NCBI RefSeq assembly: GCF_015206885.1
Contig: NZ_JADEXY010000013.1
Coordinates: 1-45,247 of the forward strand
Reading direction: 5' to 3'
Length of the DNA: 45,247 bases
Source of the DNA: Microcystis aeruginosa LEGE 91341
GTDB lineage: Bacteria; Cyanobacteriota; Cyanobacteriia; Cyanobacteriales; Microcystaceae
The notes beneath the pieces were generated by a model. The model did no database searches and was not told where the DNA came from. It saw only the letters and a list, made by a program, of their open reading frames with translations. A program made the translations under genes and the position numbers. Shown here in pieces: positions 1-9,139 of this stretch (its first letter is position 1; every line of letters starts with the position of its first letter).

Positions 1-93
1 ACTTTTCAGTTATCAGTAAACAGTAAACAGTAATCAGTGAACTGAAAACTCACATCTGATAACTGATAACTGATAACTGATAACTGACTCCAG
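1..93. repeat. Degenerate heptameric tandem repeats
   Basis: Direct repeats of the types CAGTAAA/CAGTAAT and CTGATAA fill the interval just downstream of the pyrophosphatase stop. The phrase AACTCACATCTGATAACTGA resembles repeat tracts at 8189-8246 and 35030-35086. These are short tandemly repeated sequences of the kind common in cyanobacterial intergenic DNA; no gene is visible. Confidence 0.75.
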
Positions 94-116
94 CAACAAA
101 CTTTTTGCCGCAAACC

Positions 117-626
117 TTACTTATAAGCAGCAATACACTGTTCAACTAAAGCATTTACTGCGTCCACATCTTTCCAACCGAGAATTTCTGTGACTTTTTT
201 CTCTAGATTCTTATAGGTTTTGAAAAACTCGGCGATTTCTTCCAAGCGATGGGGAGAGACATCTTTGAGAGATTTTACCTCTGCATAACGGGGATCTTTA
301 GCGGGAACACAGAGAATTTTTTCATCGCGATCACCACCATCGATCATTTCTAGCATACCAATGGGACGCGCCGTAATCACACAGCCGGGGAAAGTAGGCT
401 GATCCATGATCACCATACCATCTAAAGGATCGCCATCATCGGCGAGGGTATTGGGAACAAAACCATAATCACAGGGATATTGTACCGAAGAATATAGAAC
501 GCGATCGAGAGCAAAGGCGTTTAAATCCTTATCAAACTCGTATTTATTCTTACTACCGGCGGTGATTTCCACTAAAACGTTAATTAAACCGGGTTTCGGT
601 TGGGCAGGAATGCGCGATAAATCCAC
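117..626 (-). CDS. ppa: Inorganic pyrophosphatase (soluble, family I)
   Basis: Hydrolyses pyrophosphate to two phosphates in the cytosol, pulling biosynthetic reactions forward. The protein has the family I core: the KNKYEFDKD stretch near residue 25, [11 protein letters not shown] near 45-55, and the metal-binding aspartate cluster [10 protein letters not shown] around 60-70. An open frame runs up to an ATG at 668, but the better start is the GTG at 626 ([13 protein letters not shown]). It is preceded by GGAG seven bases upstream and gives 169 residues, the usual size of cyanobacterial Ppa; the extra 14 residues from 668 look unlike the family. The gene stands alone, with heptamer repeats downstream. 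Confidence 0.95.
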   Translation of the reverse strand: MDLSRIPAQPKPGLINVLVEITAGSKNKYEFDKDLNAFALDRVLYSSVQYPCDYGFVPNTLADDGDPLDGMVIMDQPTFPGCVITARPIGMLEMIDGGDRDEKILCVPAKDPRYAEVKSLKDVSPHRLEEIAEFFKTYKNLEKKVTEILGWKDVDAVNALVEQCIAAYK

Positions 627-787
627 AAGCTTTCTCCAAATACAAGACAATAGCGCCTTTAGAGTCACCTAAAAGCGCAAGGGAAATTAAAAGACACTTT
701 GATTAACTCCGATCCAAATTTTACCCATAAGGGGGATCGGGACGAAGAAAAAAATTTTTATCTTGGCAATCGTCTATCTCAATTCTG

Positions 788-982
788 TCACCTCATTTGC
801 CTCGTTAGGGAGTAGGATGTGTTACCGGTAAGGGGTTCTTCGGTATAGTTAGGCGTGGAGTTATATCCAATCGCTAACAAGGGTAACGTTAGGGTCAGAA
901 TTGCGATCATGGTTCCGAGTAAATTGGCCCACCTATGACTAGGAGGTTCGGAAGTCTTCCCTGACGGGTTGCTTGATTCCAT
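788..982 (-). CDS. Small single-pass membrane protein, function unknown
   Basis: A 64-residue reading frame with a polar, proline- and serine-rich N-terminus (about 18 residues), one hydrophobic segment around residues 20-40 (LLGTMIAILTLTLPLLAIGY) and a polar tail. I do not recognise a family. The layout of short cytosolic head plus single transmembrane helix is plausible for a real cyanobacterial small protein, and no competing frame is convincing. No partner gene is suggested by the context: it is 120 bases upstream of the ppa frame on the same strand with no obvious ribosome binding site. It could still be a chance ORF. Confidence 0.45.
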   Translation of the reverse strand: MESSNPSGKTSEPPSHRWANLLGTMIAILTLTLPLLAIGYNSTPNYTEEPLTGNTSYSLTRQMR

Positions 983-1722
983 AAAGGGGTCGTGTTGAAC
1001 TCGACAAGTAAAGAATACGAGAGATATATAGAGCAGTCAGCCATCGGCTTTGAGCTTTTGGCAAATTACTGCTATTTTTTGCCTTTGGGCTTGGTTAACG
1101 TCTCGTTAAAAAGCGAAACATTAACAGCAATACTCTCCCTACTAATTATATTTTACCAATTCTTTTCCAAGAGTTCACTCTGATACTTTTCTTGACGATC
1201 TCTCCAGATCATAGTCTGTTGGTGTTTGTCCATGTCATACTAAATCAGTTTTTAATAACTGGATCTAGTATCAATCCACAAAAAAAATGTCTGAAAAGCC
1301 CAAATATTAAGCGATTCAAACATTTTCTCATTGCAATCGGAGGGTGATATTGACTTTATGTCTTAACTTCGAGCTTACGATAGAAACCTGGCTGTTAATG
1401 TAGCCTATTTAACCAAAATATCGATTTTTTGCTGATTTATCGGGATAGACAATCACCTTTTCTCAGAAATCATCCGAGTTTAGAGATAATTGGTTAGCTA
1501 ATCTCCCCATAAGCAAGACTCCAGAGACTGGCAAGGCATCCTCAAGGCTTGATTTGTCCTTACTTGTCGTGGACAGCGATCAGGACAATTGGAGTTAATC
1601 TACCAATATTTACATCATAACTCGATCGAGGGAGAAAAGCCAAGAACCTGCGAGAAAACTGCCGATTTATCCCAGCCAATATTACTGATCAGATCGCCCC
1701 AGATGATGCCATCGGTCATTTT
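983..1722. other. Gene-poor interval
   Basis: About 740 bases with only short open frames on both strands that lack ribosome binding sites and protein-like composition. The one recognisable item is the palindromic repeat at 1237-1271. Nothing else can be supported here. Confidence 0.5.
1237..1271. repeat. Palindromic short repeat, ATACTAAATC family (copy 1)
   Basis: A 35-base unit bounded by ATACTAAATC and GATCTAGTAT, a 9/10 inverted repeat. Read on the minus strand, its first 29 bases match the 40-base repeat at 22633-22672 with two differences. The copies at 14919-14958 and 28971-29010 belong to the same family. Only this copy has both inverted ends. Confidence 0.6.
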
Positions 1723-2901
1723 TCAGCGAGAAACCACCTCGCTAGAGGATTCCGATTCTAGGGGGAGAGAGGGTTTAATTATCCCGTATTTTGTCTCCTC
1801 CGGTGTCACCTGACGGATAACCTCCAAAGCTTCCTTAATCATTACTGCCATGGGAACCGCGACAATCACCCCCAGTAAACCGCCCACTCGCGCCCCTGTC
1901 AAGACCGAAACCAACACCCAAAAGGGATTTAACCCGGTGACACTGCCCAAAATCCGGGGAGCAATGCCGTTTTCGACAATTTGCTGCACCACTACAGCTA
2001 CGGCTAAAACTTGCAGAGCTAAACCAATATCGCGCAAAGCTAGTAAAGCTGTCACTGTCACAATGCCTACGGTTCCTCCAAAAGGGATTAAGGCCATGGT
2101 ACCAATCAAGAGGCCGAATAGAAGACCAAAAGGAACTTTAATCGATAAAAATGCCGTGACTAATCCCAGGGCCATGCAGGTGGCACAAATCACCTGGCCG
2201 ACAAAGTAATTCTGAAAACTTAAGCGTAGGGTTAGGGAAAAGGGTTGTTGGACGGGTTTGGGCAACCATTGGATAATGCTCCTCCAGATATCGGGACTGT
2301 GGAGAAGTAGATAAAAGGTGAGGATAATGGTTAGCAGCACATCAAGCACCCGCACCACGGTAAAAACGGTGAGATTAAGGGCTAAATTAACGCTTCTTCC
2401 CGCTAAAATTTGCAATTCTGCCCCTAAACGACTGTTAAACTGGGCGATAACACCATCGAAACTGATCGGAATCGGTAGATTCATCGTGTCGATTTTGGTA
2501 TCTAGTTGCATCAGTTGGCGCTGTCCCGAGTCTAACCATTCTGGCAATCTGTTGACAAATTGCTGCGCTTGGGTGAAGACCAAGGGAACTAGGGTGATTC
2601 CCACGGCCACAAAAATTAAAATCGTGATCAGGGAAACCACGATCGCAGCTAAACCCCGTTTTAATCCCTGACGTTCCAACCAAGTCACTGGATAACCCAA
2701 GAGAAAAGATAGAACGGCCGCTATCAGTAAAATAACAAATAAAGATTCAAAATAGCCAAAAATTGCCGATAATGCCCAGGCATTCAGAACTATAAGTGGT
2801 GCAGCTAGAGCAATCACCAGTAAGCGAGATAGGGAATTCAGGGATTGCCACCACGTCTGAACCCAATTGCGTTTCGGGGGAACGACTTTAACTTCCACCA
2901 T
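1723..2901 (-). CDS. AI-2E family (UPF0118/PerM-like) permease
   Basis: A 392-residue polytopic membrane protein of the AI-2E exporter family; members export diverse small solutes and the substrate here is unknown. Visible features are a hydrophobic pair at about residues 26-75, another long segment at 83-110, an amphipathic middle region (115-175), and a hydrophobic C-terminal half. That half carries the family signature segments PFGGTVG (around 275) and IENGIAPRILGSVTGLNPFW followed by a glycine-rich AVP segment (around 310-350). The tail is short, serine- and glutamate-rich. It lies 228 bases downstream of the RNB ribonuclease on the same strand, with repeats between, so cotranscription is doubtful. 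Confidence 0.88.
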   Translation of the reverse strand: MVEVKVVPPKRNWVQTWWQSLNSLSRLLVIALAAPLIVLNAWALSAIFGYFESLFVILLIAAVLSFLLGYPVTWLERQGLKRGLAAIVVSLITILIFVAVGITLVPLVFTQAQQFVNRLPEWLDSGQRQLMQLDTKIDTMNLPIPISFDGVIAQFNSRLGAELQILAGRSVNLALNLTVFTVVRVLDVLLTIILTFYLLLHSPDIWRSIIQWLPKPVQQPFSLTLRLSFQNYFVGQVICATCMALGLVTAFLSIKVPFGLLFGLLIGTMALIPFGGTVGIVTVTALLALRDIGLALQVLAVAVVVQQIVENGIAPRILGSVTGLNPFWVLVSVLTGARVGGLLGVIVAVPMAVMIKEALEVIRQVTPEETKYGIIKPSLPLESESSSEVVSR

Positions 2902-2993
2902 GAAGCCTCTTAAAGGGTTTGTTTCAATACTTGTATTCTGACAGATCGAAGCCTAACCCGCTAACTTAACCGGGGGAAGTGGGGTAGTGGGGA

Positions 2994-3024
2994 TTATGAA
3001 TTATAAATTATGAATTATGAATTG
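2994..3024. repeat. Short ATTATGA heptamer tract
   Basis: Four imperfect units of ATTATGA/ATTATAA between the permease and ribonuclease genes. It is the same motif as the large array at 22312-22444. Confidence 0.7.
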
Positions 3025-3129
3025 GGAAGGGGGGTAGTGGGGTAGTGGAGCATTTGGCTGAAATTTCCCTAAACCCCTAAATCCCTATCACCCTATCTCC
3101 CGACTCCTGAATTCTGACTCCGCGAGAGA

Positions 3130-5145
3130 TTAACTTGCTTGGAAGGAGACAAAACCCGATAACTCGCGAAAACGGATCTCATCGCGGTGGGGATCAGAGC
3201 GACTAACTTGTACTTGAAAGCGATCGCCTAAAGATACCGATCGCTCAAAACGATGGGGTAATTCTAACCCCAATTCCTCCAATAAAATCAAGCCTAAATT
3301 TTCCTCTTCCCGCAGCCAGCGTAAAACCAAAGCTTGCCAGACTTGATCTCCCTGTCGTCGCAAAAATTCCAAACTCCAATAACGATTAGTTTGTCGTTCC
3401 ACCGAGGTGGCTTCCACGGCCGAACTAGCGACACTATAGAGAATTTCCTGCATTCTATCCCGGGTAAAAGGCAGTTGATCGCCCCGAAGATGGGCTTTTA
3501 GTTGAAAATGGGTCAAAAGGTCAGTATAACGGCGAATTGGCGAAGTTACTTGGGAATAGGTATTCAATCCCAGACTAGCATGACGGTTAGGAATAGTCGT
3601 CATCTCACTGCGCGGCATACAGCGACGCAAGGCACAGGAACGCACCGGGCCCGCAGGTAGTAAAATTAACTCCTCATCGGGGGGTAATTCCGGTTGTGGT
3701 TGTCCGCGGAAAGGCACGGGTATCCCGTGTTCCTGACAGTAGCGACCGGCGATTTCTCCGGCTAAAATCATCATTTCCGCCACTAATTGCCGAGATGGGG
3801 AAACTTCCTGCAATTCTATGGTAATTTCGTCGTTAGCCTTCACCTTAATAGATGATTCTGGCATTTGGATGTTAATCGATCCCTGAGATTTGCGCCATGC
3901 GTGGCGTTGTTTGGCCCAACGGTTGAGAATCTTCACTTCCGGTTCATGCTGCAGATCCAGATGTAACATTTCGTCCACATCTTCGTAGGTGAGGCGATAG
4001 GTGGGTTTAATTGTACTAGGATGGATCCGATAATCGGCGATCGCTCCCGTTTCATCGAGGATTACCCCAAAACTCAATGCGGGACAAAGTTTACCCTGTA
4101 CCAAACTCATTGGACCGGCGGCCAATTCTAGGGGAAACATGGGAACCATTCCCGTGGGAAGATAGAGACTGGTACTGCGACGACGCGCTTCTAGGTCTAA
4201 TTCATCATCGGGAAGCACTAAACGGCTAGGATCGGCAATATGGATCCAGAGACGATGACCACCATCCGCGAGCATTTCTACCGATAATCCGTCATCGATT
4301 TCCTCGGTACTTTCATCGTCGATGGTATAAATTTTTTGGTGGGTTAAATCGAGACGATTGTTGACATCCGCATCCGCAGGGGGATTGAGTAAATTAAGAC
4401 GCGTCACATCAAGTACCTTTTTCGAGAATTGAACAGGGTAGGAACTGCGTCGCAGGAAAAGGTTTTCGTGACTACTCCACCATTTCAAATCGACTAACAA
4501 TTCAAAAGCGGCCTCGGGGGTTTGGGAACGGCCCAGCAGGGAGAGTATGTCGATGGCTGCTGGATATTTTTGTTCGGGTTGGAGGATAAATTTTTCTAGA
4601 GATTCCAGACGAATTCGATCGCTTTCTGACCATTCTACCGTTTCACCGGCCAGGGCCTGTTGGAGACGTTGGAGAAATTGGCCTTTTTCCCGTTGACGCT
4701 GTTGTTCCACCTCTAGCTGGTGTTTGATTTCCTCTACCTGATTTTCTGAGCGGGCCTCGTAACCATCCCCTTTATTTTTAAAATAAACTTTATCATCACT
4801 CAAGAGACAATGGGCCGCATAGCAAAACTGCGGACCGCGATCGGAAAAGAGGATCTCGGCCATGGTTTCGGGAGTGACTAACTGATTTTCCCCGGCTAAT
4901 AATTCCCAGGCCACTTCTAAACCACTAGGATCTAGATAGGGTTGGACTTCCCGCAGAAAATTTCCGATCTCTTTATAGTTGGATGGACCTGCTTTGATAA
5001 TGTAATCGAAGCGTTGGGGACGCAGTTTATGCGGGTTTCCCCCTTGATCGATGACGATCCAATCTTTTTTCCCTTCTGGGCGATCGATCACCCCTAAGCG
5101 CCTTTCTCCTTGCACCCGAAATTCTACCAGCGTTCCCTTTTCCAC
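3130..5145 (-). CDS. RNB-domain exoribonuclease (RNase II/R family)
   Basis: A 3'-to-5' processive exoribonuclease of the RNase II/R superfamily, acting in cytosolic RNA turnover. The RNB active-site aspartate cluster is visible as DDESTEEIDDGLSVEM around residues 277-292. It is followed by HIADPSRLVLPDDELDLEA, the LYLPTGMVPMFP substrate-channel segment, and SPIRRYTDLLTH near residue 540. At 671 residues it is RNase II-sized. The N-terminal 70 residues are basic and beta-like rather than a standard cold-shock pair. The C-terminal 60 residues (SLGDRFQVQV) look like an S1-type OB fold. It follows speA by 77 bases on the same strand. Cyanobacteria often have two paralogues (rnb-like and zam-like) and I cannot assign which one this is. 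Confidence 0.9.
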   Translation of the reverse strand: MEKGTLVEFRVQGERRLGVIDRPEGKKDWIVIDQGGNPHKLRPQRFDYIIKAGPSNYKEIGNFLREVQPYLDPSGLEVAWELLAGENQLVTPETMAEILFSDRGPQFCYAAHCLLSDDKVYFKNKGDGYEARSENQVEEIKHQLEVEQQRQREKGQFLQRLQQALAGETVEWSESDRIRLESLEKFILQPEQKYPAAIDILSLLGRSQTPEAAFELLVDLKWWSSHENLFLRRSSYPVQFSKKVLDVTRLNLLNPPADADVNNRLDLTHQKIYTIDDESTEEIDDGLSVEMLADGGHRLWIHIADPSRLVLPDDELDLEARRRSTSLYLPTGMVPMFPLELAAGPMSLVQGKLCPALSFGVILDETGAIADYRIHPSTIKPTYRLTYEDVDEMLHLDLQHEPEVKILNRWAKQRHAWRKSQGSINIQMPESSIKVKANDEITIELQEVSPSRQLVAEMMILAGEIAGRYCQEHGIPVPFRGQPQPELPPDEELILLPAGPVRSCALRRCMPRSEMTTIPNRHASLGLNTYSQVTSPIRRYTDLLTHFQLKAHLRGDQLPFTRDRMQEILYSVASSAVEATSVERQTNRYWSLEFLRRQGDQVWQALVLRWLREEENLGLILLEELGLELPHRFERSVSLGDRFQVQVSRSDPHRDEIRFRELSGFVSFQAS

Positions 5146-5222
5146 TGCTTCCCCTTACTGCCTATCTATTTTGTCTATTTTCTATCATCCTCGATCGATT
5201 ACTCAATCGGCAAGAGCAATCA

Positions 5223-7262
5223 TCAATCACCACCCACTAGATAGGTGTAACGTCGCAAACTGCGTTCATAATCCTGTAGGAGTAATTGGGATTCTTCCAC
5301 AGTCATGCGATTTTCCTGCAAAGCTTGTTCACAACGAAGACGAATTCTTTCTAACAGATCTTCTGCGGAATACTGCACATAACTTAATACTTCCGTGATC
5401 GTATCTCCTTTGACTAGATACTCGATATCGTATCCCTTGGGACTCATCTGAATATGTACCACGTTAGTATCGCCAAAAAGATTATGTAAATTGCCCATAA
5501 TCTCTTGATAAGCACCCACCAGAAACATTCCTAGATAATAGGGTTCTGGAGAATGTTTACCGTTTTTGTACTCCAACGGATGCAATTCTAAAACAGATTT
5601 TACGTCCCCGCGCAAATCGATAAACTGGGCAATTTTCCCATCACTATCACAGGTTAAATCGGCGATAATTCCTCTTTGGGTAGGTTCTCGATCGAGACGA
5701 TGGATCGGCATAATTGGGAATAGTTGATCGATCGCCCAACTATCGGGAACTGACTGAAAAACCGAGAGATTGGCATAATAAATTGAGGCCATAATTTGCT
5801 CTAAGTCTTCCAAGTCATCGGGAACATAATCCTCTTGTCGGGCCACTTGCAGAATTTTGTGACAACAAGCCCAGTACAATTGTTCGGCTCTAGCTCGTTC
5901 TTTGAGACTGAGATAACCGAAATTAAACAGACTAATTGCCTCCTCTTTGAACTGTCCCGCATCGTGATAAGCTTCCTGATAATTGCGCTCATCGATACCC
6001 GTGTAGGTTTCCCAGAGATTACGGAGGATAAGATGTTCTTTCCCATTGCAGGGATCGGGAGGGTTTTGGGGAACCTCGCTACTTCCCAAGATATCAAAGA
6101 CTAACACCGATTGATGAGAAGCGATCGCCCGGCCACTTTCACTGATGAGAATTGGGGGTGAAATCTGAGCATCTTCACAAGCCTCCTTGACCTCAGCCAC
6201 GATATCATTAGCATAATTCTGCATATTGTAGTTTTTTGAGGCGTAGAAGTTAGTTTTTGAGCCATCGTAATCGACCCCCAAACCACCTCCCACATCAAGA
6301 TAGGTCATATTTGCCCCTAATTTTGCTAATTCCACATAAATCTGACTAGCTTCGCGAATGGCATCCTTAATGACGCTAATAGCGGAGATTTGCGACCCGA
6401 TATGATAGTGCAGCAGTTGCAGACAATCTAACATTCCCGCTTGTTCTAATTCCGTCACCACCGTCAAGATTTCCGGGACGGTTAAACCGAATTTTGCCCG
6501 GTCTCCCGTGGAACATCCCCAACGGCCCACCCCTTTTGTCCCCAGTTTCGCACGCACTCCCAAATGAGGGGCAATTCCTAACTGACGACTGACGCGCAGG
6601 GTTAAATATAATTCTTCCAATTGTTCGATGACAATCAAAGGCCGATGACCGAGACGAGTGGTCAAAAGAGCAGTTTCCAGGTATTCTTTGTCCTTATAGC
6701 CGTTACAAATTAGTAATGGTTGTGTTTTGTCATTTTTGCCGCTTAAGGCTGGTTCTAGGGTAGCTAAAGCAATCATTAGCTCAGGTTTTGAACCAGCCTC
6801 CAACCCAAATTGATAGGGTTTACCAAAACGCACTAAAGACTCGACGATGTGACGGTGTTGATTGCACTTGATCGGATAGACACCGCGATAGACGTTGGGA
6901 TAATTATAACGGGCGATCGCTCGGTTAAAACAGGCATTCAGGCGCTCGATCCGATCCTCGAGGATGTCACTAAACCGAATTAGCAAAGGTAAACCGATAT
7001 TTCGCCGCTTAATCGCCGAAACTAACTCGTATAAGTCCAAAGAACCGCCCCTTTCTCCCTGGGGCGAAACGGTAATATTTCCTGCGGCATTAATCGAGAA
7101 ATAGGGTTCTCCCCAGCCTTGGATGCGATAGAGATTTTCGCTATCTTCGATCGACCAATGTTTGACGGGGGCAACTTTTTCGAGGTTGTTACCGTCAGAA
7201 GGGGTCAGATCGAGTGGAGATAATTGCTTTTCTTGTTTCTTAAGTTGAGTTTTACCCGCCAT
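5223..7262 (-). CDS. speA: Biosynthetic arginine decarboxylase
   Basis: Decarboxylates arginine to agmatine, the first step of polyamine synthesis; PLP-dependent and cytosolic. At 679 residues it matches the SpeA type. The PLP-lysine motif YRGVYPIKCNQ is near residue 125, the HIGSQIS motif near 290, and the glycine-rich phosphate loop DVGGGLGVDYDGS near 325. The C-terminal region has NLSVFQSVPDSWAIDQLFPI and HRLDREPTQRGIIADLTCDS, typical of arginine rather than ornithine decarboxylases. The start at 7262 gives MAGKTQLKKQ. It is the first gene of a minus-strand run with the RNB nuclease 77 bases downstream. Confidence 0.96.
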   Translation of the reverse strand: MAGKTQLKKQEKQLSPLDLTPSDGNNLEKVAPVKHWSIEDSENLYRIQGWGEPYFSINAAGNITVSPQGERGGSLDLYELVSAIKRRNIGLPLLIRFSDILEDRIERLNACFNRAIARYNYPNVYRGVYPIKCNQHRHIVESLVRFGKPYQFGLEAGSKPELMIALATLEPALSGKNDKTQPLLICNGYKDKEYLETALLTTRLGHRPLIVIEQLEELYLTLRVSRQLGIAPHLGVRAKLGTKGVGRWGCSTGDRAKFGLTVPEILTVVTELEQAGMLDCLQLLHYHIGSQISAISVIKDAIREASQIYVELAKLGANMTYLDVGGGLGVDYDGSKTNFYASKNYNMQNYANDIVAEVKEACEDAQISPPILISESGRAIASHQSVLVFDILGSSEVPQNPPDPCNGKEHLILRNLWETYTGIDERNYQEAYHDAGQFKEEAISLFNFGYLSLKERARAEQLYWACCHKILQVARQEDYVPDDLEDLEQIMASIYYANLSVFQSVPDSWAIDQLFPIMPIHRLDREPTQRGIIADLTCDSDGKIAQFIDLRGDVKSVLELHPLEYKNGKHSPEPYYLGMFLVGAYQEIMGNLHNLFGDTNVVHIQMSPKGYDIEYLVKGDTITEVLSYVQYSAEDLLERIRLRCEQALQENRMTVEESQLLLQDYERSLRRYTYLVGGD

Positions 7263-7362
7263 TGTCTATCGATCGCTCCGTGTGAGACTCCGATCTTCTA
7301 TCTTAAGTCAGACTTCCTGTCTGCGACCAAGATTCCGATCGTGATAGAATCTATTAGCCATC

Positions 7363-7493
<131 letters not shown>

Positions 7494-7551
7494 CTCCCCA
7501 TCACCCCGTTCCCATGTTCCCTGCTACCAAAAATTTTATAGTGAACCGCTT

Positions 7552-8085
7552 ATGCAATTATTAGACTCAAAAGGACGTTTATTCGGTAAATTTAGCTTGC
7601 TTGATATCGGAGCGGCCTTAGTAATTTTATTGACAATTATCGGTATTTTTGTTGTACCGGGGACGAGTGGTAAAAGTACGATCGCTCAAGTTACCAAAGA
7701 ACCCATAGAAGTGGATGTTATTGTCCGGGGTTTAAGTGTTCTCAATCCCAATGCTTTGATTAATCAATTCAATACCGAGAAGAAAACTAATATTGTTATT
7801 CGTAATCAACCGGCCGGTCAAGTGGATATAAAAAATGTTAAAGCTTTATCGAGAAATGTCTTAGTTCCGCAGCCAGATGGTAGTGTAAAAGTCCTACCCG
7901 ATCCCCGCACAGAAAACTATTCTCAAGATATGATTATGACTCTCAGTGGTCAAGCGGAAGTTACCGATACTGGTGCGGTTGTTGGTGGTCAAAAGGTGAA
8001 AATTGGCACTTTAATCGAGTTGGAAGGAGATAATTATAATTTCAACACCAGTGTTATCGATGTCCGTTTACCAAAAAGGTCTTAA
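7552..8085 (+). CDS. DUF4330 family membrane-anchored protein
   Basis: A 177-residue protein of the cyanobacterial DUF4330 family; its biochemical role is not known. Residues 1-15 (MQLLDSKGRLFGKFS) are the conserved family opening. One transmembrane helix follows at about 17-37 (LLDIGAALVILLTIIGIFVV), then a soluble, probably periplasmic beta-rich domain. That domain contains a conserved VDVIVRGL-type segment and ends in a VIDVRLPKRS tail. It lies upstream of recR on the same strand, but about 220 bases of tandem repeats separate them. Confidence 0.85.
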   Translation: MQLLDSKGRLFGKFSLLDIGAALVILLTIIGIFVVPGTSGKSTIAQVTKEPIEVDVIVRGLSVLNPNALINQFNTEKKTNIVIRNQPAGQVDIKNVKALSRNVLVPQPDGSVKVLPDPRTENYSQDMIMTLSGQAEVTDTGAVVGGQKVKIGTLIELEGDNYNFNTSVIDVRLPKRS

Positions 8086-8088
8086 GCA

Positions 8089-8292
8089 GTGACCAGTAAT
8101 CAGTGACCAGTAATCAGTGACCAGTAATCAGTAATCAGTGACCAGTAATCAGTGACCAGTAATCATTGACCAGTAAACAGTAAAAAGACAGTAGGAAACT
8201 TCCATGTAACACTGCTCACTTGAAAACTCAAATCTGATAACTGATAACTTACCCACTGATAACTTACCCACTGATAACTGATAACTGATAAG
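8089..8292. repeat. CAGTGAC/CAGTAAT and CTGATAA repeat tract
   Basis: Almost the whole interval between the DUF4330 gene and recR is made of CAGTGAC and CAGTAAT units. A 58-base unique piece (8189-8246) recurs at 35030-35086, and CTGATAA units follow it. The tract ends ten to fifteen bases before the recR coding region. Confidence 0.8.
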
Positions 8293-8305
8293 AGGATTAA
8301 CTGCT

Positions 8306-8896
8306 ATTTATACACCGCCTTTAGCTCGTTTGATCGAGCAGTTACAAAAATTACCCGGAGTGGGACCCAAAAGCGCCCAACGTTTGGCCCTGTATATTCT
8401 CAAACGACCGGAACAAGATGCGATCGAATTGGCCCAGGCGATCGTAGCAGCTAAAAAACAAGTAGGATTATGTCAGGTTTGTTTTCATCTTTCGGCCGAA
8501 CCGATCTGTGAAATTTGCCGCAATCCTAACCGAGAAACGGGGACTATCTGTGTGGTAGCTGACTCCAGAGATGTGATTGCTTTGGAGAAAACTAGGGAAT
8601 ATTCGGGCAAATATCACGTTTTAGGGGGTGTTATCTCACCGATGGATGGCATTGGACCGGATCAATTAAATATACAGTCTTTAGTCACCAGAGTCAGCCA
8701 GAAAAAAATTCAGGAAGTTATCTTAGCTATCAGTCCCAGTGTCGAAGGGGAAACCACGACTTTGTATATTGGGGGTTTACTAAAACCCTTCACTAAAGTT
8801 ACCCGTATCGCTTTTGGGTTGCCCATGGGCGGCGATCTGGAATACGCTGATGAAGTAACTTTAGCGAGAGCTTTAGAAGGTCGTCGGGAATTATAG
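8306..8896 (+). CDS. recR: Recombination mediator protein RecR, probable ATT start
   Basis: Acts with RecF and RecO to load RecA on gapped DNA. The helix-hairpin-helix [13 protein letters not shown] lies near residue 16-28, a C4 zinc finger [16 protein letters not shown] near 60-75, and a Toprim domain begins at [14 protein letters not shown] near 85. The usual RecR N-terminus is (M/V)[13 protein letters not shown]. Here the frame reads ATT TAT ACA CCG CCT TTA GCT CGT TTG ATC. The aligned start is therefore the ATT at 8306, with AGAGG at 8291-8295 ten bases upstream, giving 196 residues. The first conventional start is the TTG at 8330, which would lose eight conserved residues. Tandem repeats immediately upstream may have eroded the original start. 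Confidence 0.9.
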   Translation: MYTPPLARLIEQLQKLPGVGPKSAQRLALYILKRPEQDAIELAQAIVAAKKQVGLCQVCFHLSAEPICEICRNPNRETGTICVVADSRDVIALEKTREYSGKYHVLGGVISPMDGIGPDQLNIQSLVTRVSQKKIQEVILAISPSVEGETTTLYIGGLLKPFTKVTRIAFGLPMGGDLEYADEVTLARALEGRREL

Positions 8897-9139
8897 AGCA
8901 GGGTGTGAGGTTTTGATCAGTTGACTTTTTGGCGAATAATCGAGTATTTGTATCCGAAGATACAGTTTTATACTTCGTCTTATGATTAGTTGCAGAATTT
9001 GTAGCTGCAGAAATCTTTGGGGGGGAATCACCAGCAAATGCACGGGAGAAAGAGAGATCGCTGTTAAAGACTTTAAATGCTGTTCTAGAATCGCCATTTC
9101 GCCGAAACAGTCGCCGTTTCCCCAGATTTCCTAGTACAA

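Noticed and set aside
992-1183. 63-codon plus-strand ORF
   Set aside because: No ribosome binding site, no recognisable motif, and placed between repeats; indistinguishable from chance.
1589-1813. 74-codon plus-strand ORF overlapping the permease gene end
   Set aside because: It is largely antisense to the AI-2E permease gene, lacks a ribosome binding site and shows no family features.
8089-8292. CRISPR array
   Set aside because: The units are contiguous heptamers without spacers and no cas gene is in the window. The other repeat tracts were rejected for the same reason.
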